From Marinobacter psychrophilus (lineage in GTDB: Bacteria > Pseudomonadota > Gammaproteobacteria > Pseudomonadales > Oleiphilaceae): 64,000 bases of DNA. Position 1 is the first letter of the stretch; the number at the start of each line of letters is the position of its first letter. Where the stretch lies: positions 1,240,001 through 1,304,000 of the forward strand of contig NZ_CP011494.1 of assembly GCF_001043175.1 (NCBI RefSeq), in the 5' to 3' direction. The translations under genes and the position numbers were made by a program. The notes under the pieces are model-generated. The model saw only the letters and a program-made list of their open reading frames with translations. It was not told the DNA's origin and made no database searches. Shown in pieces: positions 36,282 through 45,527 of this stretch.

Positions 36282-37439
36282 TCACAAGGAACTCAAAGTT
36301 TCCAGACGATGCTTTTCCCAGATAGTCGCGAACTCTTCGTCGCTTTTGCCTTCCGCTTCGGCCAAGGCCTTAGGCCAGGCATCCCGCAGTGCGTTCAGGC
36401 GCTCGGTACGCTGATCGTTCCAGGCCTGGTGCTCCTCGGTCCAGATACCTTTTTCTTTCAGGTAACGGATGGCGCCGGCGTGAAAAGGCACATCGATAGC
36501 CGGGGTGCCGGCTTCAGACAGGCGCCAGCGGGGCATAACCGCAGTGGCGTCCTTATACATGTCGTAGGTCTCATCCAGTGCCTTGATGAAGGTATAGACA
36601 AGCTCCGGATCAGTGTCCGCACGAACGGTCAGCACCGGGTAACGGTAAGCCAGAATATCCACCGGGTTCTCTTCGCTGATGCCTGCACCAATCGTCTCGG
36701 TGGAGGGTTGGAAGAATGGTGCCACTGCCTTCAGACGCGCCCAGCCTTCCGTGTCTTCAGCCGGCACTTCCAGCCAGCGAATGCCACGGGGCGATTCGGC
36801 CAACTCGTAGACATGACTTGGCGTGGTGGTGGTGCAGGAAGCATCAGCTTCATTGCGGGCTAGTGCGCTCATGGTGTTGCCGTAAGTGGGAAACATGATG
36901 GCTTCTACGTCGTCCCGGGTCAGACCGGCAAAGGCCAGGAATGCATCGCACTTGACGTTGATCGACGGGTTGCCTGCAACGTAGGCAAAGCGCTTACCTT
37001 TCAAGTCTTTCAAGGTTTTAATATTGGCATCGGCGGCGGTGAAAATACCGAACGACGACGGTCGGCCAGCAACAGCACGAAGATCCTGAGGGCCCCAACG
37101 GCGGGTGGAGAAGTCGTGGATACCTTCAGCCGCGAAAAACGTTTCGGTGGCCAGGAAACTGAAGTCGGCACGTTCGCTGATCAATGGCTGCAGGCGACCA
37201 ATGGCAGAACCTGATGGTTGAATGCGTATACGGGTGCCGTATTTCTTACCAAACGCATCGGCAATGGCGGAGGCTTCGGCATAACCTGCCGATCCAACGT
37301 CATACGACGACCAGGTCATGGTGTCAGGCAGCGCGGTTTCGGCGCTGACCGCGGTCGCGCCGAGGGTCATCATGGTGGTGAGCACAGTCGCGGCGGTTGC
37401 TGTTAGCAACGGGCGGCGCAGAGCAAAGGAGTGAATCAT
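36282..37439 (-). CDS. TAXI-family TRAP transporter substrate-binding protein
   Basis: A 385-residue periplasmic protein with a signal peptide (about residues 1-33, ending ATAVSA). The TAXI fold is recognisable from TMTWSSYDVGSAGYAEASAIAD, RIQPSGSAIGRLQPL and LKGKRFAYVAGNPS. It captures the ligand for the fused permease downstream. TAXI proteins bind dicarboxylates, amino acids or aromatic acids; the ligand here is unknown. It is the first gene of the operon, behind an AT-rich promoter with a perfect palindrome. Confidence 0.93.
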   Translation of the reverse strand: MIHSFALRRPLLTATAATVLTTMMTLGATAVSAETALPDTMTWSSYDVGSAGYAEASAIADAFGKKYGTRIRIQPSGSAIGRLQPLISERADFSFLATETFFAAEGIHDFSTRRWGPQDLRAVAGRPSSFGIFTAADANIKTLKDLKGKRFAYVAGNPSINVKCDAFLAFAGLTRDDVEAIMFPTYGNTMSALARNEADASCTTTTPSHVYELAESPRGIRWLEVPAEDTEGWARLKAVAPFFQPSTETIGAGISEENPVDILAYRYPVLTVRADTDPELVYTFIKALDETYDMYKDATAVMPRWRLSEAGTPAIDVPFHAGAIRYLKEKGIWTEEHQAWNDQRTERLNALRDAWPKALAEAEGKSDEEFATIWEKHRLETLSSL

Positions 37440-37650
37440 TGAGGGTTCCCTACATTATTGTTTTACGGTCTTGAACTCTTTCTGCCAGCCCGGCATTGAA
37501 TGCAATACCACAGCAAAAAAAACCGTGAGGCAGGCAGTGCAAATTGAAAGTAGACCGTAGTACTGACCCTAGTCAATAATTTTCTTAAACTGATGAATTA
37601 TTTTATTGTATATTGAGAAAATAACTTAAAATAAATGAATGAATTTGCAC

Positions 37651-37670
37651 AGAATTATTCAAATAATTCT
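37651..37670. promoter_or_regulatory. Perfect palindrome in the TAXI-TRAP promoter, candidate IclR operator
   Basis: AGAATTATT, CA, AATAATTCT: two perfect 9-base arms, centred about 220 bases before the TAXI start in a very AT-rich stretch (37560-37730). The IclR regulator gene is next door on the same strand, and such regulators bind short palindromes. The rest of 37440-37775 holds no gene. Confidence 0.5.
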
Positions 37671-37775
37671 ATTTTTCTGTTAAAAAACAATTATTTATAT
37701 TTTATTTTAAAATAGTTTTCTGTGAAATCAAGAACTACAAAGCAAATCTATAGTTTGCAGAGCGAAATACAGGGC

Positions 37776-38630
37776 TTACTCAAGCGAATGTTGGAAGTGG
37801 CTTCCAACACAGCTTCCAGTAAGCGCCGGGTGATCCACCGTTTGCGAGATCCACTGACGAATCTCATCTCGAATGACGCCGATAACGAGTTGCCGGCGCT
37901 CGGCGTGCATACGAGACACCACGGACGCAACACTGATAGCGACACGATGCTCGCTATCCGGCACTTTAAAAGCCACCCCAAGCGCTGCGACTTCCGGCAC
38001 GATACGCCCGTTGTTAAATGCAAAGCCCAATCGGCGGCACTCGCTCAGGCCGTACCCCACCTCGGCCGGGGTAATGCCAGAGTAGCGTTCATAGCGCTCC
38101 TGGTTCTTTATCACCATCTGGTTACCTTCCTTAAGAGGCAAAGCGGCCAGCAGTGCCATTGCGCCTGCACCTATGCCCAGGGGCCTTCGTGCACCCGCCA
38201 CTAGGGTATTGGCACTGATGGGATACGTGCCTTCGGCGAGGTCAATGCACACGGAATCGCGATTGGCGAGTATGGATAGGTAGGTGGATTCTTCGGTACG
38301 CCGCGCAATGCTGGCCAGCATCGGTCGCAGGTGGTGACGTAACTTTAAGTCCGGTGCTACCGCTTGTGCTGACTCGGCAATTTGCAGCAGCTCAAAGCCG
38401 ACATGATAGGTTTTGGCGTAAGGATCAAAGTTGAGTAACCCTTCATGAGCCAGCGCTGTCAGCAGACGATGCGCTGTGGCCGTGTTCATTCCCACTTCCC
38501 TGGCAATGCGGGACAAGGTGCCTCCAGTCGGGAAGATTTTCGCAACCGTGCGCAAAAGCAGTGAGGCTTTCGCCAGCGTTGTGCTGGACGTGAACGGCCG
38601 AACTTTAGTCTGATTGTTTTCGGTGGTCAT
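37776..38630 (-). CDS. IclR-family transcriptional regulator
   Basis: About 284 residues. The N-terminal winged HTH is at residues ~25-90 (GGTLSRIAREVGMNTATAHRL, split) and the C-terminal IclR effector domain follows, with YHVGFELLQIAESA, VCIDLAEGTYPIS, LGIGAGAMALLAALP and GLSECRRLGFAFNNGRIVPEV. The start at 38630 (MTTENN) is preferred to an upstream Met that lacks a ribosome site. It precedes the TAXI-TRAP operon in the same direction and is the obvious local regulator. Confidence 0.91.
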   Translation of the reverse strand: MTTENNQTKVRPFTSSTTLAKASLLLRTVAKIFPTGGTLSRIAREVGMNTATAHRLLTALAHEGLLNFDPYAKTYHVGFELLQIAESAQAVAPDLKLRHHLRPMLASIARRTEESTYLSILANRDSVCIDLAEGTYPISANTLVAGARRPLGIGAGAMALLAALPLKEGNQMVIKNQERYERYSGITPAEVGYGLSECRRLGFAFNNGRIVPEVAALGVAFKVPDSEHRVAISVASVVSRMHAERRQLVIGVIRDEIRQWISQTVDHPALTGSCVGSHFQHSLE

Positions 38631-39069
38631 GGTTAATCTGTCTACTAGAGTCATTTGTTTTACCGGGCGGAAATTCGCCGGTAATTCATATTTACCATAT
38701 GTTGATAAGATTATCTCAGTTAATAAGATAGTATCGGAATGATTGGGAAATCTGATATGAACAGGTCAAAAAAGACCGAAGTAGGAGCAAGAAAAGAAGA
38801 CAAAATGGTTAAAAACGACGACATCAAAGCTTGGGTGCTTTTCGCAAACAGCGCCTGAGCGACTCCAAAAAGCCGTCTTTTTAGGGGGTCCGAGTTGCCC
38901 GGGAAGTGAAGCATTCCTTGGTCGATGCGGGCTATCATGAAGAAGAAGGTCTTCAGGCCCTGAAAGAGAGGGGCCGCGTCCGGCAACACAAATCAATGCT
39001 CAAAACGCTTCTGCCGCGTTGTCTTTTAGGCCAGCGCTGCGGTGAGTACCCAAAACCCAGGAAGGATTT
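38631..39069. other. Divergent intergenic region, IclR / Crp-Fnr
   Basis: Contains the promoters of the iclR-type gene and of the Crp/Fnr gene. A 33-codon plus-strand frame from ATG 38757 (MNRSKKTEVGARKEDK...) and longer minus frames through 38720-38996 have no support. AGGAAGGATTT at 39058 is the ribosome site of the Crp/Fnr gene. The stretch 38889-39000 looks codon-like in places but gives no family I know. Confidence 0.4.
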
Positions 39070-39687
39070 ATGTCGCAACACAGTATTCTGCACACCTTGG
39101 CGCCCCAGCTACGGCAGCAGTTTGCAGAGCAGACCCAAGTGATGACATTCCCGTCTGGCCAGGTTCTGTTCAATCCTGGCGAGCGTTGCCAAGGCTTGCC
39201 ACTGGTGCTCAGCGGGGTTGTTAAAGTGCAGATGACCGGCGCTTCCGGCAACAGCATTGTGCTTTATCGCATGGGCGCGAACGATATCTGCACGCTGTCT
39301 ATCGGCTGCTTGATGACCGGTTTTGGCTACCGCGCAGAAGCCAATGTGGAAGACGAAGCCGAAGTGATCATGGTGCCGCGGCCTTTGTTCGACCGGTTGA
39401 TGGACCAATCTGACGGTTTTCGCCAAGGTATTATGGAATCTTATGGCCGCCGTTTGGATGATTTGATGCTATTAGTGGAAGAGGTGGCTTTTCGCCGTAT
39501 GGATGAGCGCCTGAACGAATGGCTGCAAGCGCGGGCCGAGCGCAGCCCGCTGTTGATTACCCATCAGGATCTGGCTATTGAGCTGGGCACCGCGCGAGAG
39601 GTGGTTAGCCGTTTGTTGAAAGAACTGGAGCGTAAAAATCAGGTGCGTCTGGCGCGGGGCCGCATCGACATACTGATGGACAAATGA
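39070..39687 (+). CDS. Crp/Fnr-family transcriptional regulator
   Basis: 205 residues: an N-terminal cyclic-nucleotide-like beta barrel (PSGQVLFNPGERCQGLPLVL, split) and a C-terminal winged HTH with ITHQDLAIELGTAREVVSRLL. The barrel has one cysteine pair in CTLSIGCLM near residue 76 but lacks the N-terminal Cys cluster of Fnr, so an oxygen-sensing 4Fe-4S centre is unlikely. Its TGA overlaps the first possible ATG of ydbH, which suggests co-transcription with the ydbH-ynbE-ydbL genes. Targets unknown. Confidence 0.9.
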   Translation: MSQHSILHTLAPQLRQQFAEQTQVMTFPSGQVLFNPGERCQGLPLVLSGVVKVQMTGASGNSIVLYRMGANDICTLSIGCLMTGFGYRAEANVEDEAEVIMVPRPLFDRLMDQSDGFRQGIMESYGRRLDDLMLLVEEVAFRRMDERLNEWLQARAERSPLLITHQDLAIELGTAREVVSRLLKELERKNQVRLARGRIDILMDK

Positions 39688-39701
39688 GGGAAGGCCTCCG
39701 A

Positions 39702-42551
39702 ATGAACGCCGGGCGCAAACACAAAATCCGTCCGCGGGTGATTATTCTGCTATTGATTGTGTTGCTGGCGTTGCTGACAGGTGCTTTTTGGGTGAAGCAT
39801 AGCTGGGAAGCGATGCTGGCGAAGAACAACATTGAGCAGGTTCAGTGGCGGGGTACCCGGTTGGGTCTGTACGGCGTGTCGGTCGCCGAGCTGACGGTTA
39901 TTCAGCTAGGCCATGAACGCCGCCTTACAATAGACACTCGCGATATCACTCTGGGCTGGCGCTGGGGAGACGGCAGTCAGTGGCAGTGGAAAAACGGGTT
40001 GCTGCAGTTGAGTACTTTTAACGCGCAGCAAATGGAACTCGAGATTGTTGCGACAGAGCCTGCGCCAGCGGTTGATGCTTTTTCTGCCACACCCGCTTTC
40101 TCCGTATTCGAACACATGCCGCCGCAACTACCTCTCCAACTACCCTCGTGGCTGCCCTCACGCATCCGTGTCCAGCAATTTCAGGCCATTCTTCCTTGTG
40201 TCAGCGGCAGCTGCTTGCTGCAAGGGGCCTTGGATATTCAGCAAAGCGCGCAAGAAACAGGCAATGGTTTCCCTATAAATGCGAGTTTGTCTCTGGAGCA
40301 CCAAGGGCATCGGGTCGATTTTGTTGCAGAATTCGCTGCTATTAAAGAACTCTCCTTGATTAAGGGGCCTGTTTCAGTCAAAGAAAAGGCCTTGATTGAA
40401 GGAAGTGCCTTGATGGGCAAGGATAGTGCTGCACCCGGTGAGCAGGGACTGCAGATGTCAGCAACCGTTGATATTGACCGTACGCGGAATCTGACTCTTG
40501 AAACACGCTACCGCCCGCTTGTGTCGGGCACAGAAATACACTGGCAAGGGTCGCTTGCTGTGCCGGAGCTGCCCAACGCAGAGTGGCTGATTGCCTGGGT
40601 GCAGAGCTGGACCCCGTTGCCCCGGGAGGCGAGTTTTGCCCAGCCAGAGCAGGGCTCGGTAAACGTCCGTTGGGATTTGCAGGGGCCACGCCAGAGCTTT
40701 TTCGCGAAGGCGACAGGCACGGTCAATGCCGAAGCCCGGGTGCCACAGCCCTGGCCGGTGCCGGGCTTGGGCAGTGTAAAGGGTAATTTGGCTCTGACGT
40801 TGGCGCTTAGCCAGGGCAACTGGCAACCACAAACCCTAAGCGCAGACCTGGTACTAACGCAGCCAGCGCAGTGGGCCGCGACATTGCCCGCGCAGTTGCG
40901 CCCGCAACAGCTAGAACTGTCTGTGCGCCCGGCCTCTGCTTTATCTGGAACGGCATCTGCACTGCCTGGCGTAAATGAAACGGGTGTAAACAAAAATGCA
41001 ACGAATGCGCCCCTTCCGCTGCAAGTCGCCCTACGCAGCCGCGGCGCAGCTGATATTAACGTTGATGCCCACTTGGCTATTTCTACTTCGGCGCCCTGGC
41101 AGGTGCAGCTGGCCCGATCCCGGCTTACAGCAAACCGGGATCGGTTGGATATTGGCCAGTGGCGTATTGATAAGCCCAAACTGGATTTGCTGATGAGCGG
41201 CGAACTGACATTGACAGGGGCAAATCTGACCTTCGCACCATCATCTCGTGTTTCTGCCACTCAGGTTAAATCGCTGGACGGCGAAGATGCCGAGGCGCTT
41301 GAGCTACAAAATCCGCAATTGACACTGACTGGCAACAACCTGTCGGCAGGCTTCAACACCGCCCAGGCGACGTTGGAGAGCCTGTCATTTGGCGGGCCTT
41401 TGGACATAAGCGTTGAGCAAATAAAACATCCTCAGTTGCTGACGCAAGGCTGGAAATTTAACGGCAAAACGAAAACCGATACCAATAGCCTTCAATGGTC
41501 GGGAATAGCCAGAGCGAACAGCGGTACCTCCGCTAATATCGACCTAAAAGTTCCTTATGGCAGCGCGGCCTCGCAAGCCGTTGACATGAACGCGCAAACG
41601 CGTGTGAGCGGTAAACGGGAAATTGACGGCTTGGGGCGGGTGCTTGTGGCCTGGCCGGAATTGCTGGACGCCAGCGGCGGCACTATAAGTGCCAACGTGA
41701 ACGCACAGCGGCTGCCCGGCCAACCGTTGGTTGTCGATGGCAAGCTGGTGTTTCTGGACGTTGGTGGTACCTGGGATCGCACCGCATGGCGCAACATGAA
41801 TGGCACCGTTGAAGTCACGTTGAAGTCTGACCAGTTTCAGGTGTCGACATCGCAGTTGACCTTGGACGAAATCAATCCCGGCGTTCCAATCGGGCCCGTC
41901 GTCCTGGCCGGGGATTACCTTGCGCCAGCACAGCAGCCAATGGCGGGGCAGCTTACCTTAACCCAGGCCAATGCCGGTGCCTTGGGTGGGCAGTTGAACA
42001 TCGCGTCGGGCCGTTGGGATTTGGCCTCAGCTCCGGTCACCGTGCCGCTGGAATTAGACCGTTTAGATCTGGCGCAGTTGCTACGGGTGTACCCGGCAGA
42101 GGGCCTGGCTGGCAGCGGAATGCTCAGTGGTTCCATTCCGCTGCTGATAGACTTGGCCACGGGTGTACGGGTGAAACGTGGCCGCCTGGGTGCGTTGGAA
42201 CCGGGTGGCGAGCTGCAATTGAGTGCCGAACGGCTGCGCGCCCTGGGGCGAAAAAACGAAACCATGGAGTTAGTAACGAGAGCTTTGGAAAACTTTCGTT
42301 ATTCCGCCCTCAGCAGCGATATTGATTACGACGAAAACGGCACCTTGATGCTGGGCCTGCATTTGCGAGGTAACAGCCCGGAGGTGGGTGATGGCCGTGC
42401 TGTGGTGTTGAATATTACGATCGAAGAAAATATCCCCGCCTTGCTGACCAGCTTACAGCTAAGCGGCCGGGTGACAGATGCGGTAGCCGAGCGGGTAGAA
42501 AAGCTGCTTGAAAAGCGCGAGCGCGAAGCGGCGGAAGACCTGATAAAGTAA
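39702..42551 (+). CDS. ydbH: YdbH-like AsmA-superfamily envelope protein
   Basis: About 949 residues with an N-terminal membrane anchor (residues ~13-32, RVIILLLIVLLALL) and a very long beta-strand-rich periplasmic part, ending in the family C-terminal region (LGLHLRGNSPEVGDGR, VVLNITIEENIPALLTSL). In E. coli YdbH is one of three proteins with TamB and YhdP that bridge the envelope and carry phospholipids to the outer membrane. The start at 39702 has GGGAAGG before it; an ATG at 39684 overlaps the previous stop. The neighbouring ynbE and ydbL genes confirm the assignment. Confidence 0.88.
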   Translation: MNAGRKHKIRPRVIILLLIVLLALLTGAFWVKHSWEAMLAKNNIEQVQWRGTRLGLYGVSVAELTVIQLGHERRLTIDTRDITLGWRWGDGSQWQWKNGLLQLSTFNAQQMELEIVATEPAPAVDAFSATPAFSVFEHMPPQLPLQLPSWLPSRIRVQQFQAILPCVSGSCLLQGALDIQQSAQETGNGFPINASLSLEHQGHRVDFVAEFAAIKELSLIKGPVSVKEKALIEGSALMGKDSAAPGEQGLQMSATVDIDRTRNLTLETRYRPLVSGTEIHWQGSLAVPELPNAEWLIAWVQSWTPLPREASFAQPEQGSVNVRWDLQGPRQSFFAKATGTVNAEARVPQPWPVPGLGSVKGNLALTLALSQGNWQPQTLSADLVLTQPAQWAATLPAQLRPQQLELSVRPASALSGTASALPGVNETGVNKNATNAPLPLQVALRSRGAADINVDAHLAISTSAPWQVQLARSRLTANRDRLDIGQWRIDKPKLDLLMSGELTLTGANLTFAPSSRVSATQVKSLDGEDAEALELQNPQLTLTGNNLSAGFNTAQATLESLSFGGPLDISVEQIKHPQLLTQGWKFNGKTKTDTNSLQWSGIARANSGTSANIDLKVPYGSAASQAVDMNAQTRVSGKREIDGLGRVLVAWPELLDASGGTISANVNAQRLPGQPLVVDGKLVFLDVGGTWDRTAWRNMNGTVEVTLKSDQFQVSTSQLTLDEINPGVPIGPVVLAGDYLAPAQQPMAGQLTLTQANAGALGGQLNIASGRWDLASAPVTVPLELDRLDLAQLLRVYPAEGLAGSGMLSGSIPLLIDLATGVRVKRGRLGALEPGGELQLSAERLRALGRKNETMELVTRALENFRYSALSSDIDYDENGTLMLGLHLRGNSPEVGDGRAVVLNITIEENIPALLTSLQLSGRVTDAVAERVEKLLEKREREAAEDLIK

Positions 42552-42575
42552 GTGGCAATACAGGAGCATATTATT

Positions 42576-42791
42576 ATGACGTACGCTGGTTTGAATGCTT
42601 TTCGCCCGCTAACGGCGATGCTTGCGGGCTTGTTGCTGGCTACTGTGGTGTCTGGTTGCACGCCCACGGTGCGGGTGCAGGCACCCCAAGAGCCGATTAC
42701 AGTCAACCTGAACGTAAAGATTCAGCACGAAATTTATGTGAAGATCGATAAGGATGTGGACGAGTTGTTCAGTGAAAAAGGCCTGTTCTAG
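42576..42791 (+). CDS. ynbE: YnbE-like outer-membrane lipoprotein
   Basis: A 71-residue lipoprotein: signal peptide ending in the lipobox VSGC (about residue 28), then the family core CTPTVRVQAPQEPITVNLNV split by short turns, IQHEIYVKIDKDVDELF. In E. coli YnbE pairs with the C terminus of YdbH at the outer membrane to complete the lipid bridge. CAGGAG precedes the start. It lies between ydbH and ydbL as in E. coli. Confidence 0.9.
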   Translation: MTYAGLNAFRPLTAMLAGLLLATVVSGCTPTVRVQAPQEPITVNLNVKIQHEIYVKIDKDVDELFSEKGLF

Positions 42792-42904
42792 GTTCGCAGT
42801 CCTGTTACAAACATTGGACGATAGCGGGTGTAGGTACCAAACAATCGAGAGTGTGCGTACCCAAGAACAAAGTGTGTACGCATATGATAATCAAGGAGTT
42901 AAAC

Positions 42905-43249
42905 ATGACTATTTACCAGCGCATCGCTGCCTTGCTGTTAACGATGAGCCTGAGTATTCCAGCGTTTGCCATGAGCCTCGATGAAGCCAAAAATGCTCTG
43001 GATTCTGCAAAAAGCCAGGGTTTGTTGGGTGAAACGCCGTCGGGTTATCTGGCTCCGGTGACGCCTGATACCCGAGCCCGCGATATTGCAGAGGCCATCA
43101 ATGATGCCCGTCGCGAAGCGTACACAGGCATTGCTCAGAAGAACGGCATTGCAGTGTCAAAAGTGGAAGCTGTGGCTGGCCAGAAAGCGGTTGAGAAAAC
43201 TCCGGCCGGGCAATACATTGAAATGGACGGCCGCTGGGTAAAAAAATAA
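42905..43249 (+). CDS. ydbL: YdbL-like periplasmic protein (DUF1318)
   Basis: A 114-residue exported protein. The start at 42905 has AAGGAG and gives a signal peptide ending SIPAFA. The mature part shows LDEAKNALDSAKSQGLLGE, ARDIAEAINDARREAYTGIA and the closing GQYIEMDGRWVKK, all typical of DUF1318. YdbL modulates the YdbH-YnbE bridge in E. coli. Third gene of the envelope operon. Confidence 0.91.
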   Translation: MTIYQRIAALLLTMSLSIPAFAMSLDEAKNALDSAKSQGLLGETPSGYLAPVTPDTRARDIAEAINDARREAYTGIAQKNGIAVSKVEAVAGQKAVEKTPAGQYIEMDGRWVKK

Positions 43250-43345
43250 ACCGGTTAAAGTTTGAGCGCTTGGTGCCGATACCCGTTGCAACAGATCCTG
43301 CTGTTTGTGAATTGCAGCCTGAACGTTTGAACGAGGTTTTTTGCC

Positions 43346-44620
43346 ATGGTTTCGCCTTTATACGGTCCGCTTTTGCCGTCATCATCACAGCCATCACTTC
43401 AGTCGCGGTCTCAATCGCCGTCTCAATCAAGCGCCACCAACGAGGCACAGGCGCAACGCCGTGGCTCCCCGTTCTCTGGCCAGGTAAATAACGGCCAGGC
43501 CGGTGATGGAGCGAAAGCCACAGAATCTGCCAGCAAATCCCAGCCCCAGGTTATTCGCACGCCTGAAGATGCCATCAACGTGCTGCGTTCGCGCTTGCAG
43601 CAGCAGATGGAGCAAAGCCTGGGCAAGCTTGAAGGCCCCGGCGCCGCGGCAGCGCGCAATCTTGGCGGTGGCTTTCAGCCGCCGTCCGCCGCGGACGTGG
43701 CGGGCACTGTCCTGAGCTTTATTCAGCTGCGGCTGGAACAGGAAGCAGCGGCCGGAGCCGACCCTGAACGCCTGGCTAATCTAATGGAGCAAGCCCGCTC
43801 TGGTATTGAAAAAGGCTACGGCGAAGCCCGTGAGCAAATTGAAGCCTTGGGGTTGATGAATCCTAAGTTGGCGAGCGAGATTGATGACGGCTTCAACCGC
43901 ATTCAGAACGGCTTGGACAAACTCGCCGAGCGCTTTTTGGGCCAGCCGGCACCCGCTGGCGGTGCCGAAGCGGTTAGCCGCAGCGGTATGCAGGTTGAAT
44001 CCGCCTCCCGCGGCGCCTTCCGTTTTGAAGTGACCACTGCCGATGGCGACAAAGTGTCCATTTTGATGGAAGAGAGCCGTTACTCAGCGGTTCAAACCCG
44101 TTCAACAAGCAGCGAGAGTGGTGAGTCGAATTCACTGACTGCAATCAATGCTTCTGCCGGGCGCTACTCGTTCAGTGTGGAAGGTGATTTAGACAGTGGC
44201 GAACGCGAAGCCATTGCCGGCTTACTGGAACAGGCGCAGGGCGTTGCCGGGCAGTTTTTCCGCGGCGATGTTCAGGGTGCGTTTGAATCCGCACGGGGCT
44301 TGAATCTGGGCGGTGAAGAATTGGCCAGTTTCAGCCTGAACCTGTCTTCCAGCCGCACAGTATCGACCACGGCCTATGAGTCCACCTCTGGCCAGCCGTC
44401 GCTGGCCAGCCAGTTGAGGCCGTTGGCCGGGTTGGCTCAGGATGTTCGCGAGCTTGGGCAGGGTGGTATCGACAAGGGCCTTGATACCACCACGCTGAAT
44501 GATCTGGTGCAGAGAATGCTGGACGACCAGCAAGATGCGATTAACGAAAGCGCGACCAGCGATCGCCCGATGATGGACGAATTCATTGGCGCCATCCTCA
44601 ACGGTTTGCAGCCCGGTTAA
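43346..44620 (+). CDS. DUF5610 domain-containing protein
   Basis: 424 residues with a Ser/Gln-rich disordered N terminus (first ~70), then the DUF5610 helical domain around RTPEDAINVLRSRLQQQMEQ to ASEIDDGFNRIQNGLDKLAER, followed by a beta-rich part (FEVTTADGDKVSILMEES, AGRYSFSVEGDLD) and a helical end. No signal peptide or membrane segment. Family function is unknown; similar proteins look like secreted or surface-associated products in Pseudomonadales, but that is not shown here. GAGG lies upstream of the ATG. Confidence 0.82.
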   Translation: MVSPLYGPLLPSSSQPSLQSRSQSPSQSSATNEAQAQRRGSPFSGQVNNGQAGDGAKATESASKSQPQVIRTPEDAINVLRSRLQQQMEQSLGKLEGPGAAAARNLGGGFQPPSAADVAGTVLSFIQLRLEQEAAAGADPERLANLMEQARSGIEKGYGEAREQIEALGLMNPKLASEIDDGFNRIQNGLDKLAERFLGQPAPAGGAEAVSRSGMQVESASRGAFRFEVTTADGDKVSILMEESRYSAVQTRSTSSESGESNSLTAINASAGRYSFSVEGDLDSGEREAIAGLLEQAQGVAGQFFRGDVQGAFESARGLNLGGEELASFSLNLSSSRTVSTTAYESTSGQPSLASQLRPLAGLAQDVRELGQGGIDKGLDTTTLNDLVQRMLDDQQDAINESATSDRPMMDEFIGAILNGLQPG

Positions 44621-44642
44621 GCTTAGCTCAACCCAGCTCAGC

Positions 44643-45347
44643 TCATCCCGCCAGGTGCTGAGCCAGAAACACCAGCGTGCGGCCGCGGGCCAACGCCGCC
44701 GCACGCTGGTTGTAAGCCGGTCGCCCCCAACAGTTAAAGCCGTGATCCACTTCCTCGTAGTTGTGAATGCTGGCGTGTTTCTGGCCGTTAAAAGCCCTGC
44801 GCACTTGATCGACGGCGCTGGTCGGTATTAATCCGTCTAGCCCGGCGTAATGGAACAATATGGGTTGGCTTATCTGCCCTGCCACGTTCAGATGGTTTTG
44901 AATCCCGCCACCGTAATAGCTGACAGCGGCGTCTGGCTTGCCGCTGGCGGCGGCCCGATAGGCCAACTGCCCGCCCATGCAAAAACCAAGCACACCCACT
45001 TTGCCAGACACTTGCGGCAATCCCCGTAGATGTTCAATGGCGGTCACAACGTCTTCTGCTGCCTGGCTGAAGTCGGTGCCTTTCATCAGTTCAAACGCTT
45101 CGGCGGTGCCCGCTTCGGTATAGCCCAGATTGGTTCTGGTTTGTTGGCGCCAGAACACATCTGGCGCCAGCACCACAAAGCCGTCCAGCGCATACTGCTC
45201 AGCCACGGCACGAATGTGATCGTTTACGCCCCATATTTCCTGAATTAGCACCAGGCCAGGGCCTGTCCCAGCTGGTGGCAATGCCAGGTAGCCGGAAAAC
45301 GTTTTTTTATCGGCGGGTGAAATCGTAATCCATTTTTCTGATGTCAT
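44643..45347 (-). CDS. Dienelactone hydrolase family protein
   Basis: A 234-residue alpha/beta-hydrolase. The nucleophile is a cysteine, in VLGFCMGGQLAYRAA (Cys123), as in true dienelactone hydrolases; the acid and base lie in LDGLIPTSA and VDHGFNCWGR. N-terminal LVLIQEIWGVNDHIRAVAE and VLAPDVFWRQ are typical. The start at 45347 has GAAAGG seven bases upstream. It stands alone, convergent with the DUF5610 gene, so its natural substrate is unknown. Confidence 0.92.
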   Translation of the reverse strand: MTSEKWITISPADKKTFSGYLALPPAGTGPGLVLIQEIWGVNDHIRAVAEQYALDGFVVLAPDVFWRQQTRTNLGYTEAGTAEAFELMKGTDFSQAAEDVVTAIEHLRGLPQVSGKVGVLGFCMGGQLAYRAAASGKPDAAVSYYGGGIQNHLNVAGQISQPILFHYAGLDGLIPTSAVDQVRRAFNGQKHASIHNYEEVDHGFNCWGRPAYNQRAAALARGRTLVFLAQHLAG

Positions 45348-45527
45348 TTCGATGCCTTTCAATAGCTGCCGGTTAACATTAGGCGCCTGTAAACAGATGC
45401 CGGTGAAATATGGCGAAATGTGGCGTTCGAGTGAATTATTCTGCGAATACGTTGGTCACCATGGCTAGCTTTGGAGTGTTCGTCCATCATTGCAGCTAAT
45501 AGTCCTCTGATGGAACAGGATCTCGCT

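Noticed and set aside
38720..38996. Two overlapping minus-strand frames (76-89 codons)
   Set aside because: Low-complexity Phe/Leu-rich translation from an A-rich top strand, no family, and in the promoter region between divergent regulators.
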